Assembly: GCF_003612015.1 (NCBI RefSeq)
Contig: NZ_RARB01000015.1
Location: forward strand, 1,331 to 38,595
Direction of reading: 5' to 3'
Source of the DNA: Pantoea piersonii
Lineage (GTDB): Bacteria; Pseudomonadota; Gammaproteobacteria; Enterobacterales; Enterobacteriaceae
Length of the DNA: 37,265 bases
Below are positions 29,300 to 37,265 of this stretch, in pieces; the stretch's first letter is position 1, and every line of letters begins with the position of its first letter. Position numbers and translations under genes: made by a program. The notes under the pieces are model-generated. The model had not been told where the DNA came from. It made no database searches and saw only the letters and a list, made by a program, of their open reading frames with translations.

Positions 29300-30312
29300 G
29301 AAAAATTTTTAGTCAACTTGCAATTCTTGTAGGAATTATTAATACGCCTTTAGCTTTTGCCTATACAGGAATATGCACACCAACAGGCGGAACACATATT
29401 TTCACCTACACTGCTTCTTATGACATAAAAAATATAAAAAATGATGCCGCCGGGGCAGAAATTGACGATATATTCAAATATTCTGTTGGGGGTGCTTATG
29501 AAGCAATCTGCGATTCAGGCCCAACTTACTCTGGCACCTTTATAAAAACGGGCAGCAACCTACCGATATATAGAGTTTCAAGCAACATCACCTGGTATAA
29601 GTTAAATGATTATTTAGCAGTGTCAATAAAAGGATACGTTGCTGGTGAGGTTAGAAAATATTTCAACGTGCCATTTTTAGAAAGCAATAACTGCAATCAA
29701 ACTCAATGCTCGCCTACAATATGGGCTTCAGGTGGGCGAGGTACCGTCTCACTTATGGTAATAAAGCCCTTTATAGGTTTTTCACCAATAGATACTATCT
29801 TAAATTATACTCAAGCATCGACTAATAAAGGCACCGTAGCTACCGGGCCTTATATGAGCGAAGTCATCATGCATGCCTCGATTACAGTACCGCAGTCATG
29901 CGAATTGAATACGGGACAGACTATCACCATGGATTTCGGTAATATCGGCGCTTCCGCGTTCACACAGGCGGGTGCCGAGAATAAACCTGCGGGCATCAAT
30001 CCTCAGACGCGGAACATCGCTATTCACTGTAAGAACATTGATGCTCAGGCTTTACTCTCCTTGCGTATAGAAGCAAATAAGGTGTCGGGCAATACCATTA
30101 TTTCTGACAATCCCGACTTAGGTTTTATCGTTGCAGACGGTAATAAAAACCCACTGACGCCGAATAATACAGACAGCAAAATTCCTTTCCAGCTAGATGA
30201 TAAGTCATCAGCCTCAGTACCCTTCAGCGCCTGGCCTGTCAGCGTGACGGGCAACAAACCTGCGGAAGGTAAGTTTACCTCGGAGGGATATCTGCGTGTC
30301 GATTTTGACTGA
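29296..30312 (+). CDS. two-domain fimbrial tip adhesin (FimH-like)
   Basis: The start ATG 29296 overlaps the usher stop. A signal peptide (MRKIFSQLAILVGIINTPLA FA) precedes YTGICTPTGG. Residues about 23-195 form a lectin-like domain of low similarity to known FimH, with several cysteines (GIC, AICDSG, NNCNQTQC). A short linker leads to a pilin domain at about 195-338 with ITVPQSCELNTGQTITMDFG, NIGASAFTQAG and final strand YLRVDFD, typical of tip adhesins. The 5' lectin part is plainly richer in A and T than the pilin part and the rest of the operon, suggesting an exchanged binding domain. The receptor is unknown. Confidence 0.87.
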   Translation: MRKIFSQLAILVGIINTPLAFAYTGICTPTGGTHIFTYTASYDIKNIKNDAAGAEIDDIFKYSVGGAYEAICDSGPTYSGTFIKTGSNLPIYRVSSNITWYKLNDYLAVSIKGYVAGEVRKYFNVPFLESNNCNQTQCSPTIWASGGRGTVSLMVIKPFIGFSPIDTILNYTQASTNKGTVATGPYMSEVIMHASITVPQSCELNTGQTITMDFGNIGASAFTQAGAENKPAGINPQTRNIAIHCKNIDAQALLSLRIEANKVSGNTIISDNPDLGFIVADGNKNPLTPNNTDSKIPFQLDDKSSASVPFSAWPVSVTGNKPAEGKFTSEGYLRVDFD

Positions 30313-30886
30313 AGCTGGTATTAAGGTGAAAAGGTCATGGTTTAAAGGCCTGTCGTTCTGCGTCATTACCGCTGCGTTGAGCAACCTGCTCCTGAGCGGG
30401 CTGACACCGCCTGATGCGTATGGCGCCCTTGGCCAGATTAATATCAGGCTTACAGGCATGGTGGTTGCGCTGGGGTGTACCGTTGACCCGAACGATGTTA
30501 ATAAGCCGGTTCAGCTTGGCGAGTGGGCGACCAGACACCTGAAAAAAACGGGACAGACAACATCGCCGGTGCCCTTCACCATCCTTTTAACGGGTTGTAC
30601 GGCAAGCGGTGTCACAACCAGGTTTACAGGCGCGAAGGATACCCTAAACCCTGAGCTTCTTGCCCTGAAAAGCGACGACAGAAGTTACGCCTCCGGGATA
30701 GCGGTGCAGATTATGGACAGCAAGGGTCAGCGTATCCCTATGGGCAGTAATGCCCCTCGTGGCGTGGTTGATGAGAGGGGGAATGTCACCCTGAGTTTTC
30801 TGGCGAATTATGTTGCTACTGGAAATGACAGTGTCAAACCCGGCACAGCAGATGCCGACACGGAATTCACATTGTCATATGACTGA
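30296..30886 (+). CDS. minor fimbrial subunit (FimF/FimG-like)
   Basis: A GTG start at 30296, 8 bases after GGAGGG, overlaps the adhesin end by 17 bases, so translation is coupled; GTG 30326 is an alternative. The signal region is long (KRSWFKGLSFCVITAALSN onward), with cleavage near DAYG before ALGQ. The mature pilin has INIRLTGMVVALGCTVDPND, the disulphide partner in LTGCTASG, GEWATRHLKKTG, and a last strand EFTLSYD. It is about the size of FimA and probably forms part of the tip fibrillum or the tip-shaft adaptor. It is the final gene of the operon. Confidence 0.85.
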   Translation: MSILTEAGIKVKRSWFKGLSFCVITAALSNLLLSGLTPPDAYGALGQINIRLTGMVVALGCTVDPNDVNKPVQLGEWATRHLKKTGQTTSPVPFTILLTGCTASGVTTRFTGAKDTLNPELLALKSDDRSYASGIAVQIMDSKGQRIPMGSNAPRGVVDERGNVTLSFLANYVATGNDSVKPGTADADTEFTLSYD

Positions 30887-30957
30887 AGTGATAATAAGTT
30901 CATCACTAAACGATAACTCGACTTTTTTATAGGGCCCGTGGCCTGCTCGCGCGGTCC

Positions 30958-30983
30958 GGCGGAGCTGATTAACCCGCTCCGCC
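30958..30983 (+). terminator. hairpin at the end of the fimbrial operon
   Basis: GGCGGAGC and GCTCCGCC are perfect 8-base arms around 10 bases, 72 bases after the last fimbrial stop and between convergent genes. There is no T-run on either strand, so it may act only as a weak or factor-dependent terminator. Confidence 0.5.
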
Positions 30984-31081
30984 CGTTAGTTAAATACCCG
31001 TCTCTCCTGAAGCTGACATTAAAAGGGATTTCCCTGTGATATCCGGCTCCGGAATCAACTATTTCAGGCGAGAACCGTAGC

Positions 31082-32227
31082 TCAGATGACAGCGTGACGA
31101 TGAATACGATGAAATAACATCAGGATCAGAATTCCTGTCACGCCGATCGCGGCGGCGCCCAAAAATATGACAGAGGTATTTCCCGGTATAAATCCCATAA
31201 ACGAGGATAAAAACTGCCCCGAGAAAATGGCCATAGAAAGATAAGCAAGGTTACGCCCTCGGACGCGCGCATGACTTTGCTCCACCGTCATATGGTTTAC
31301 CAGCGGCACTGACAGTCCAAAGCCGCATCCCATCAAAACGCCGCCAACGATAAACAGCGTAAGTCCGGAAGCCATTGAGAAAAGAAGGTGTGCTGCGATA
31401 TAGCACCCAAACGCCGTATAAAGCGTGCCGTACTCACGAATACGAGAAACAACTTTCGGCATTATCGCCGCGGCAAATACGGCGATCAGAGAGATAAAAG
31501 AGAGGAAGTAGCCCGTTTCTGCCGCCCCCATACCCATTGCGTGAAAGCGCTGCGGAATAATAATGACGCCGGTGAAGAAGCTGATCATAGAAAGCACGGC
31601 CGCAAAATAGACTGGCTTAAGTGCGCCACGCTTTTCGAGGGCGCCACCTTGCTGATGGTTTTCTGTCTGATCAATACGATCCGGCCGCGGCACAAACAGG
31701 ATTTGCATGGCAAGTAAAAGCCAGGCGGCAAGGTAAAGCACAAACGGCCAGCGCCAGCCAAGCGTCGCCAATAGCCCGCCGATAAACAGGAAAATCACTC
31801 CGCCCAGCTCAATTGACATGCCCTGAGAGGCAATCATCTTTAGTCGGGCATGACCACTGTAGAAGGCTGAAATCAGTCCGGTACCCGCAGACATCACTAC
31901 AGCCGTTGCGCCGCCCAGCAGCAACCGATCCACCATAACAGGCACCAGACCGTGCAACAGCACGCCGCCGCTTCCCAACAGGCCGTACATAAACAGTCCC
32001 CAAGTCAACGCTCGATAAGCCCCAATCCTGTCAATGAGCCGGCCCGCCAGCGGTCCAAAAACCACTACGCCCAGAGAGGGGACAGTCACCAGCCAGCTCG
32101 CTGCTGAAGATATGCCCAGTCGTTCGGCTATCGCGGGCAGACCGGGGACGATGACGCACCCGACCATTATTGTCAGACAGGCCACCGCCAGCAGGGTAAA
32201 AGCGCCCGTTTTATTTAGTTTTCCCAC
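31082..32227 (-). CDS. MFS-family transporter
   Basis: The 381-residue membrane protein has about twelve hydrophobic segments. The loop 2-3 motif reads GPLAGRLIDRIGAYRALTW, the GxLaDrxGrk/rx hallmark of the superfamily (motif A). A central charged loop (RPDRIDQTENHQQGGALEKR) divides two halves. Members of this type export drugs or take up organic acids. It starts at ATG 32227 with GAGGAAT-like purines upstream and is divergent from an IclR regulator, which would be its controller. The nearby PhlF/PhlG-like pair raises the possibility of an aromatic or polyketide substrate, but no direct link is visible. Confidence 0.85.
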   Translation of the reverse strand: MGKLNKTGAFTLLAVACLTIMVGCVIVPGLPAIAERLGISSAASWLVTVPSLGVVVFGPLAGRLIDRIGAYRALTWGLFMYGLLGSGGVLLHGLVPVMVDRLLLGGATAVVMSAGTGLISAFYSGHARLKMIASQGMSIELGGVIFLFIGGLLATLGWRWPFVLYLAAWLLLAMQILFVPRPDRIDQTENHQQGGALEKRGALKPVYFAAVLSMISFFTGVIIIPQRFHAMGMGAAETGYFLSFISLIAVFAAAIMPKVVSRIREYGTLYTAFGCYIAAHLLFSMASGLTLFIVGGVLMGCGFGLSVPLVNHMTVEQSHARVRGRNLAYLSMAIFSGQFLSSFMGFIPGNTSVIFLGAAAIGVTGILILMLFHRIHRHAVI

Positions 32228-32550
32228 AGAAATTCCTCAAACATCTGTCCGCATAACGGATATGAAATCCACATAATGGTTATCAGTTTTGATCGCGATT
32301 GAAATTTAGTCAACGAAGGAACTGTAAAACGACCGTAAAGCTTCCAGGCATGAGAAATAAATTATTTATATAATCAATAAGTTAAATGTAAGCGCCTGAA
32401 GAAAGGGATAATGGCTGTACCAATAGCGCTCTTTCCCTGCTGGGCTTAGCAATGGGCTTTTGTTATACAATCCGCCTGGCAGACATAGCTGATCCCTGTG
32501 ATGGATGCTGCATGTTATCCTGTAAGGCGTTTAATGAACGGAGGCGAGTG
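32228..32550. other. divergent promoter region between MFS and IclR genes
   Basis: The 323-base stretch is AT-rich in its middle (32330-32400) and probably holds both promoters and the regulator's operator. I did not find a clear palindrome. The 5' extension of the IclR frame to 32452 lacks a ribosome binding site and is not coding. Confidence 0.4.
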
Positions 32551-33300
32551 ATGAGCAATGATGTCAATCAGGATGGGTCTCAGGTCATTGCCCGAGCGGC
32601 AATGATTTTTCGGGCGCTTGAAGTCCAGCCACAGGGAATGACCATTACTCAGCTATCCCGTGAAACCGGGCTGCCGCGTACTACCGTGCACCGCCTGGTC
32701 ACTTCGCTTGAGTCACAACAGCTGCTGGTTTCCAGAGGCGCAGGTGTCCAGCTTGGACCTGCGCTGGTGCGCCTTGCCGCCTCGGCTCATACCGATGTGA
32801 TATCGCTCGCAAGGTCGCCCATGGAGACGCTGGGACGACGCACGCGCGAAACGGTTGATTTGTGTGTTTATCGAGGAACCTATGCGGTTTCAGTAAGCCA
32901 GTTCATGTCGGATCAGGAGCTTCGTGTCGTTTCAGCCGTAGGCACAGCCTTTCCCTGTCACTGTACCGCACATGGAAAGGCGATTCTGGCCATGCTGACG
33001 GACGAAAAGATTGAAAGTCTGCTGGAAGGACGGCCTGATGTGAGAACAGACAAGACGCTTCAAAGTCTGCCGTCCATTATGGAAGAAGTCCGTGAAATCC
33101 GGCGTTGTCATTATGCGGTTGACCGTGAAGAACATGCGCGGGGCGTGTGCGGAATTGGCGTGTTTCTGAACACGGGCCTTCATGAGCACTATGCAGTATC
33201 TGTCGCTGTCCCCGCCCTGCGCTTCGACGAAAAATTTGACCACCTGCTGAGCGCATTAATGCAATGTAAAGCCGAGATAGAAGCGCTGGTAAGAGGTTGA
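32551..33300 (+). CDS. IclR-family transcriptional regulator
   Basis: ATG 32551 has GGAGGCGAG upstream and starts MSNDVNQDGSQVIARAAMIF. Residues 10-70 form the winged helix (LEVQPQGMTITQLSRETGLP, RTTVHRLVTSLESQQLLVSR). Residues 80-249 are the effector domain: GRRTRETVDLCVYRGTYAVS, PCHCTAHGKAILAMLTDEK, YAVDREEHARGVCGIGVFLN and a closing helix. The T-A-x-G-K-A-x-L motif is the family hallmark. IclR proteins sense small acids or aromatics. It is divergent from the MFS transporter and probably controls it and itself. Length is normal. Confidence 0.9.
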   Translation: MSNDVNQDGSQVIARAAMIFRALEVQPQGMTITQLSRETGLPRTTVHRLVTSLESQQLLVSRGAGVQLGPALVRLAASAHTDVISLARSPMETLGRRTRETVDLCVYRGTYAVSVSQFMSDQELRVVSAVGTAFPCHCTAHGKAILAMLTDEKIESLLEGRPDVRTDKTLQSLPSIMEEVREIRRCHYAVDREEHARGVCGIGVFLNTGLHEHYAVSVAVPALRFDEKFDHLLSALMQCKAEIEALVRG

Positions 33301-33363
33301 CTCCTTTGTCCCTGAGCCACAGGAAAAGTATTAACGCAGAGCATTGATATACGCATCGGCACC

Positions 33364-33693
33364 TCACGCCTCTGGGAAATCTGGCACAAGTGACAGACGT
33401 CTGTTTCCAGGCGCAACCGGCCAGTCAGGGGTCTGTCTGCTACCGGCTTCATAAAAAGCCCAGGGGCAATAAAACAGGCGTCGATCATAAGGTGTTACAG
33501 ACCCGCGAATACCCGATGAGCAGCAGCGAAACCGCGAGATGGCACCGGACAACTTCTGCATAAGCGATCTGTCGGCAAGATCTTCAACCAGGGTTAAGGT
33601 GCCATAAATTCTGACAATCGCTTTTTCCTCACCTGCAACCACTGCGACTTCTCCTGCATCAACACCAACTTTATTGAAATTCTCAGTAGCAAT
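33364..33693 (-). pseudogene. possible remnant of a pyridoxamine-oxidase-like (PPOX) protein
   Basis: The minus strand from about 33693 reads ENFNKVGVDAGEVAVVAGEE, then KAIVRIYGTLTLVEDLADRS and more, which recalls the xxRIYGxAxxVED strand pair of flavin-binding PPOX-type proteins. The rest of the frame is not family-like and there is no start codon. It is probably a decayed gene, but the resemblance is weak and chance cannot be excluded. Confidence 0.25.
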
Positions 33694-33719
33694 ATGAGGA
33701 TAACCTCGACTACACTTAT

Positions 33720-33734
33720 GATACGAACCGTATC
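33720..33734. promoter_or_regulatory. PhlF-like operator of the TetR gene
   Basis: GATACG-AAC-CGTATC is a perfect 6-base-arm inverted repeat in a wider ATGATACGAA...CCGTATCGTT context. The phO operator of Pseudomonas PhlF, as I recall it, starts with ATGATACGAA and ends with CCGTATCGTT with a few more bases between. It lies 44 bases upstream of the PhlF-like start, so autoregulation and control of the downstream hydrolase gene are likely. Confidence 0.75.
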
Positions 33735-33777
33735 GTTTCTATATATTACTTTCCCGCCTGTTGAGGGTGAATCTTTT

Positions 33778-34398
33778 ATGAAAAATGACCTGAATACTTC
33801 GTCCCGGCGCTCAAGCGGTGCAGTACGAAGCGAGCAGTCCCACCTGGCTATCCTTGAAGCCGCTAAGATCCTGCTGACAGAAAAAGGCTACGCAGGCTTT
33901 TCAATAGAAGCTGTGGCAAAACTTGCAGGCGCAAGCAAACCCACCATTTACCGCTGGTGGCCTAATAAGGCACAGCTGATAGCCGAGGTATATGAAGTTG
34001 AAACTAAAAAAGCGATTTTAATTCCGGAGGGTGAGAATGTTTGTCAGAGAGTCGTACTGCTGCTGGAAGCGTTATGGGATCTCTGGCGAAACACAATTTG
34101 CGGCGTCGCTTTTCGCAGCTTTATTGCAGAGTGCCAGAATAATTCCGAAAACATGACCCTGCTCCGCGAAGACTTTATGGCCAGACGCTTTGCACTTCCA
34201 CGAGAAATTCTCGAAAGCGCGATCGAGAAAGGTGAGCTACCCGCTGACACCGATGTTGAGCTGATTTTAGTTACGCTGTTCGGCTTTTGCTGGTTTCACC
34301 TCCTTACGGACAACCTGAGCAACAGCCACCTTATCACCCCGTTTATTTATAACCTTCTGGAAAAAGTGCCTGTCAAAAGTAACAGCGCGCAGGCCTGA
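33778..34398 (+). CDS. phlF: PhlF-type TetR-family repressor
   Basis: ATG 33778 has GAGGGTGA upstream; the longer frame has no ribosome binding site and would cover the operator. Residues 20-70 are the TetR HTH (LAILEAAKILLTEKGYAGFS, IEAVAKLAGASKPTIYRWWP, NKAQLIAEVYE). The ligand domain has LWDLWRNTICGVAFRSFIAE, ILESAIEKGELPADTDVELI and TLFGFCWFHLLTDNL, which match my memory of Pseudomonas PhlF (WRETICGEAF, NGELPKDT, IFGFCWYRLL). PhlF represses DAPG genes and releases its operator on binding 2,4-diacetylphloroglucinol. A matching operator lies upstream and a DAPG-hydrolase-family gene follows by 31 bases. I infer it senses DAPG or a similar phloroglucinol. Confidence 0.85.
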   Translation: MKNDLNTSSRRSSGAVRSEQSHLAILEAAKILLTEKGYAGFSIEAVAKLAGASKPTIYRWWPNKAQLIAEVYEVETKKAILIPEGENVCQRVVLLLEALWDLWRNTICGVAFRSFIAECQNNSENMTLLREDFMARRFALPREILESAIEKGELPADTDVELILVTLFGFCWFHLLTDNLSNSHLITPFIYNLLEKVPVKSNSAQA

Positions 34399-34429
34399 AA
34401 AATGATTACTGACCACTAAGGAGAAACAG

Positions 34430-35131
34430 ATGAGAATCAATACTGATGCCAGCTGGGATCTGGACAGAGTCGATATACTTTTAAATCCTGCCCCGCTCCG
34501 CCTTGAAATGGGAATTTCGCGAACAGCAGATAACCGTCTGGTTGTTGCCGCCCGAACAGATATGCCAGGGTGTAGCGGGAAAATGCTGGAATGGTGGTTT
34601 ACTTATTTTCATACCACTGAGCATTTGAAATGGTGGCATCCTGCCGACCACAAAGCGCACTACGGCTGGGATGATGCCTGGGTAGAGGGTAAGAACTTTA
34701 TCGGTGCGACCGTACATGCCGAAGAAGCGCTGGCAGCCGTCTCACCTGTGTCGGCAAAAATAAAATTTCATCATCCTGAAGATTTCTTTACCGCCGAAAA
34801 GATTCAGGAAGCGCGTAGTAAAGGCTGGCTGTCAGGTGCTGTATGTGGATGCATTGGGTTTGGTACAGATATCACGCTAGACGAGAGCGGTGACCCGCTG
34901 GGCGGACGCATGGTTCACCTGGTACGCGACACCTCCTGGGGATGCGTTCTCAGAAGCCGGTTTATTCTGGGTGAGAACATGGCGGGAAAAGGAGAAAGCG
35001 TTGAGGATGAAATTGGTTTCGGCCTGTTGCAGCACTGCCATTGTGAGTTCACTTCGCTGTCAAAAATATTGCCGTCGCTTTACTATGCCGAAAATACGGG
35101 TGAAAACGTACAACCTCCGGAGTGGTGGTGA
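34430..35131 (+). CDS. phlG: DAPG-hydrolase (PhlG) family enzyme
   Basis: ATG 34430 has AAGGAGA upstream and starts MRINTDASWDLDRV. The family hallmark is visible: RTDMPGCSGKMLEWWFTYFH, then WWHPADH (H70, H74), then VHAEEA (E98/E99), MVHLVRDT (H163) and the paired H202 and E206 in HCHCEF, which fit the zinc ligands of PhlG (H, E, H, H-x3-E). PhlG hydrolyses the C-C bond of 2,4-diacetylphloroglucinol to monoacetylphloroglucinol. The protein is 233 residues, shorter than Pseudomonas PhlG (about 290), yet the ligand set seems complete. It is co-transcribed with the PhlF-like repressor. Detoxification of phloroglucinol antibiotics is the likely role; the exact substrate is inferred. Confidence 0.8.
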   Translation: MRINTDASWDLDRVDILLNPAPLRLEMGISRTADNRLVVAARTDMPGCSGKMLEWWFTYFHTTEHLKWWHPADHKAHYGWDDAWVEGKNFIGATVHAEEALAAVSPVSAKIKFHHPEDFFTAEKIQEARSKGWLSGAVCGCIGFGTDITLDESGDPLGGRMVHLVRDTSWGCVLRSRFILGENMAGKGESVEDEIGFGLLQHCHCEFTSLSKILPSLYYAENTGENVQPPEWW

Positions 35132-35247
35132 ACGCCTTTACCTCCTTTCCGCTACTGCTTTCAGCGGTGTTTATCCTTAGCCTGGCGGTATTGTTTATAG
35201 AAAATCTGATGCAGGCTTGTGCTATTAGCGAGCATAAGCCTGTATAG
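35128..35247 (+). CDS. small membrane protein after PhlG, or remnant
   Basis: GTG 35128 overlaps the PhlG stop (GTGA). The 39-residue product has one hydrophobic segment (FPLLLSAVFILSLAVLFIEN) and ends ACAISEHKPV. Translation coupling is plausible but no ribosome binding site is clear. The sequence could also be the start of a longer lost membrane protein. Its end overlaps a hairpin (AGGCTT...AAGCCT, 35213-35241) that may end the transcript. The family is not recognised. Confidence 0.4.
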   Translation: MNAFTSFPLLLSAVFILSLAVLFIENLMQACAISEHKPV

Positions 35248-35366
35248 CAATTTTAATAAATCCTGTTAATCGCCACCCGCTCTTTAAATTCTATATAATC
35301 TTTCTTTAGACTGTAATAGCATTAAACAATACCAGTTAAATAGTCATAAAATTGAGTAAGCAATGT
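35248..35366. other. AT-rich intergenic region
   Basis: The stretch after the small membrane gene is rich in A and T (runs such as TTTAAATTC and ATAATC) and shows no gene or strong promoter. It separates convergent transcripts. Confidence 0.4.
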
Positions 35367-35390
35367 AAAAAAGGCCACTCGAAAGTGGCC
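35367..35390 (-). terminator. rho-independent terminator of the BamA gene
   Basis: GGCCACT-CGAA-AGTGGCC is a perfect 7-base-pair stem. On the minus strand it is followed by six Ts, so it ends transcription from the BamA-like gene, whose stop codon lies about 150 bases upstream at 35539. Confidence 0.88.
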
Positions 35391-35538
35391 ATAAGTTAAC
35401 GCATAATAACGATGGTTTGCGAACACTCATTCCCTGAGCATTTCACCTTTTCATTTTAAAGAAAACAAAATTAATTTTCCGCTTCATCAGGATAAATAAT
35501 CCGTAAAGATTTTGTCTGGTGCTATTTTCATTGCGGCA

Positions 35539-37265
35539 TCACCAGGTTTTCCCAATATTAAACTGAAACTGCTCTGACTTATCTCCCTCATATTTCTTAA
35601 CCGGTAGCGCATAAGAAAACACCAGCGGCCCAAGAGGTGACTGCCATTGCAATGCCATGCCGGTGGAAACGCGGATTTGTGAAGGATCACCGTAATCAGG
35701 AATACCTGCTGCCTGCGTTTCGGCTGTGTTTTGCCAGTTTGTATCCCAGACAGAACCAGCATCAACGAACAGCGAGGTTCTCAGAGAGGTCTCATAACGC
35801 TCACTGGCAAACGGAGTGGGAACAATCAGCTCTGCACTGGCAACTGCCATTGCATTCCCTCCCACTGCGTCATCAGATTTTTCCACCGGACAGGCGCTAC
35901 TACTGCTCTCACTCCCGTTGCAGCGATAGTAAGCGGCTTTTGGTCCGATGGTATTAGAGGAAAAGCCACGTACTGAACTGGAACCGCCAGCATAAAAATT
36001 ATCGTAGAACGGTACTTCTTTGTTACCCAGGCCATCGGCATATCCCGCTTTAGCGCGGCCCATCAATATCCAGCGGTGGTCATCGCTGAGGGGGAGATAG
36101 GCATTCGCGGTCAGCGTGCTTTTGAAATAGCTGTTGGTTGAGCCAGGCAGCGTAATTTTAGTATGAAAACCTGCAGTCACGCCGGAAGTCGGAAAGAAGC
36201 CACGGTCGAGCGAATTGTAGCTCCAGCCCGTACTGAGAAAGAAATCATTGGCGCTGAACGTTTCGTCGCTACTGCCATCATCACTGACCGTACGGGTCGT
36301 CACGCCAGGATTGATCCCCTGCGAATGGAGGTAACGCCAGACGCCTACTTGCGGCGACATATCGCTCAGGTGGTTAAAGACATAGTCGAGACCGAAATTG
36401 AGGCTGTTGTTTTCGCTAACGGGGAATCCCAGCGTGCCGCCCAAATCCAGACTCTTCAGGTTATATTCCGCCAGATCGTTATCTTCTGCGCTGTAATCGT
36501 TATAGGAGAGTTTCCCGCCAAGGCTGACGCCATCTACCGTAAAGTAGGGATCGGTCGCCGAAAGCTCTACGTAAGTCTGGTAATCGTTTTTGGTTCCGCT
36601 GAAACTTACACTGTTCCCTGTGCCCAGCCAGTTATCCTGGGTGACGCCGACCTGGAAGCTGACGCCGCTGTCGGTGCCGTAGCCAATGCCGAAGTTAAAG
36701 GTACCGGTGTTGCGCTCTTTCACCTTGTAAACCACGTCTACCTGGTCCGGCACGCCCGGCACGCGCTGGGTGTCGACATCAACAGACTCAAAGTAGCCGG
36801 TACGGTTCAGACGCTCTTTGCCCTGCTCTACCAGATCGCCGCCCAGCCATGCGCCCTCCATCTGGCGCATTTCACGGCGCAGCACCGCATCTTTCGAGGT
36901 GTCATTGCCCTCGAAACGCACTTTACGCACGTAGTAACGGTTGCCGGCGTCCACGCTGATATGCAGCTTCACCGTTTTATCGGCGTCGTTGATTTCAGGC
37001 TGCGTCATCACCTGCGGATAGGCGTAGCCATAACGACCCAGCAGCTTTTTGATGTCATTTTCCATCTGGGTGACTTTGGTGCCGTTATACAGCTCGCCCG
37101 ATGGAATTTGCGTCAGGTGTTCAATCTCTGCCGAGTGGCCCGCCATGCTGCCGTTGACGATCACGTCGGCGATTTTGTACTGATCGCCCTCGGTGATGTT
37201 AACGGTGATGTAGATGCCTTTTTTATCCGGCGTCAGGCTGACCTGGGTCGAATCGATATTGAAGC
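35539..37265 (-). CDS. bamA: BamA outer-membrane assembly protein, C-terminal part (likely second copy)
   Basis: The frame is open across the window edge, so the start lies outside. It covers the last two POTRA repeats and the barrel: the POTRA edge ([20 protein letters not shown]), [20 protein letters not shown], the barrel entry [19 protein letters not shown], the lid-lock motif VRGF in [15 protein letters not shown], and a final GKTW end as in BamA. The protein inserts outer-membrane proteins, FimD included. The usual bamA is followed by skp and lpxD; here a terminator and unrelated genes follow. The barrel loops also differ from the E. coli sequence as I recall it. I therefore infer a paralogue, though a rearranged main gene cannot be excluded. 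Confidence 0.9.
   Translation of the reverse strand, partial: FNIDSTQVSLTPDKKGIYITVNITEGDQYKIADVIVNGSMAGHSAEIEHLTQIPSGELYNGTKVTQMENDIKKLLGRYGYAYPQVMTQPEINDADKTVKLHISVDAGNRYYVRKVRFEGNDTSKDAVLRREMRQMEGAWLGGDLVEQGKERLNRTGYFESVDVDTQRVPGVPDQVDVVYKVKERNTGTFNFGIGYGTDSGVSFQVGVTQDNWLGTGNSVSFSGTKNDYQTYVELSATDPYFTVDGVSLGGKLSYNDYSAEDNDLAEYNLKSLDLGGTLGFPVSENNSLNFGLDYVFNHLSDMSPQVGVWRYLHSQGINPGVTTRTVSDDGSSDETFSANDFFLSTGWSYNSLDRGFFPTSGVTAGFHTKITLPGSTNSYFKSTLTANAYLPLSDDHRWILMGRAKAGYADGLGNKEVPFYDNFYAGGSSSVRGFSSNTIGPKAAYYRCNGSESSSSACPVEKSDDAVGGNAMAVASAELIVPTPFASERYETSLRTSLFVDAGSVWDTNWQNTAETQAAGIPDYGDPSQIRVSTGMALQWQSPLGPLVFSYALPVKKYEGDKSEQFQFNIGKTW

Overview
The window looks like a chromosome segment of an enterobacterium, most likely of the Erwiniaceae (Pantoea, Mixta or Erwinia type). 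I infer this from the type 1-like chaperone-usher operon, the BamA-like protein, the paired ParD-like and methionine aminopeptidase genes, and the many small metabolic genes under their own divergent regulators. The assignment comes from protein character only; no rRNA or tRNA gene was found to anchor it.

Positions 1 to about 11290 are one end of a lambdoid prophage, in reverse order to the usual lambda map. From left to right it holds a replication-type gene and a Cro-like gene (minus strand), right operators and promoter, a CI-like repressor (plus strand), left operators and promoter, a nut site, and an N antiterminator resembling P22 gp24. A long leftward-type operon follows, with small unknown genes and a Rad52-type annealing protein, ending in excisionase, integrase and integrase-type repeats. 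Five terminator-like hairpins, four with a clear upstream gene and all in the N direction, lie between the early genes, as expected if N must carry polymerase through them. Three features may form one induction circuit: a repressor whose S24 peptidase dyad looks eroded, a LexA (SOS) box, and a 79-residue protein directly behind that box. The segment 5200-9700 is decaying. It holds a duplicated and frameshifted block, a truncated RecE-type nuclease, remnants of a fimbrial chaperone and usher, and an ANR-family regulator.

Positions 11291-23650 are ordinary accessory chromosome. They hold a ParD-like gene overlapping a second methionine aminopeptidase, an orphan periplasmic sugar-binding protein, an exported DUF4432 aldose-epimerase-like protein and a Tat-exported esterase. 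They also hold an Rrf2 regulator with a thioredoxin-reductase-like enzyme, a MocR regulator divergent from an EamA transporter, a NUDIX remnant, a LysE exporter, and an NmrA-type reductase divergent from an HxlR regulator.

Positions 24191-30886 are a complete type 1-like fimbrial operon (unknown small gene, major pilin, minor pilin, chaperone, usher, two-domain adhesin, minor pilin). Upstream is an AT-rich region whose promoter overlaps an inverted repeat with a GATC site in each arm. The receptor-binding half of the adhesin is conspicuously AT-rich.

Positions 31082-35247 hold an MFS transporter divergent from an IclR regulator. Next comes a TetR repressor that closely resembles PhlF of Pseudomonas, with a PhlF-like operator in front, followed by a DAPG-hydrolase (PhlG) family enzyme: a likely sensing and detoxification pair for phloroglucinol antibiotics. 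The right edge is the C-terminal part of a BamA protein followed by its own terminator rather than skp, so it is probably a second BamA.
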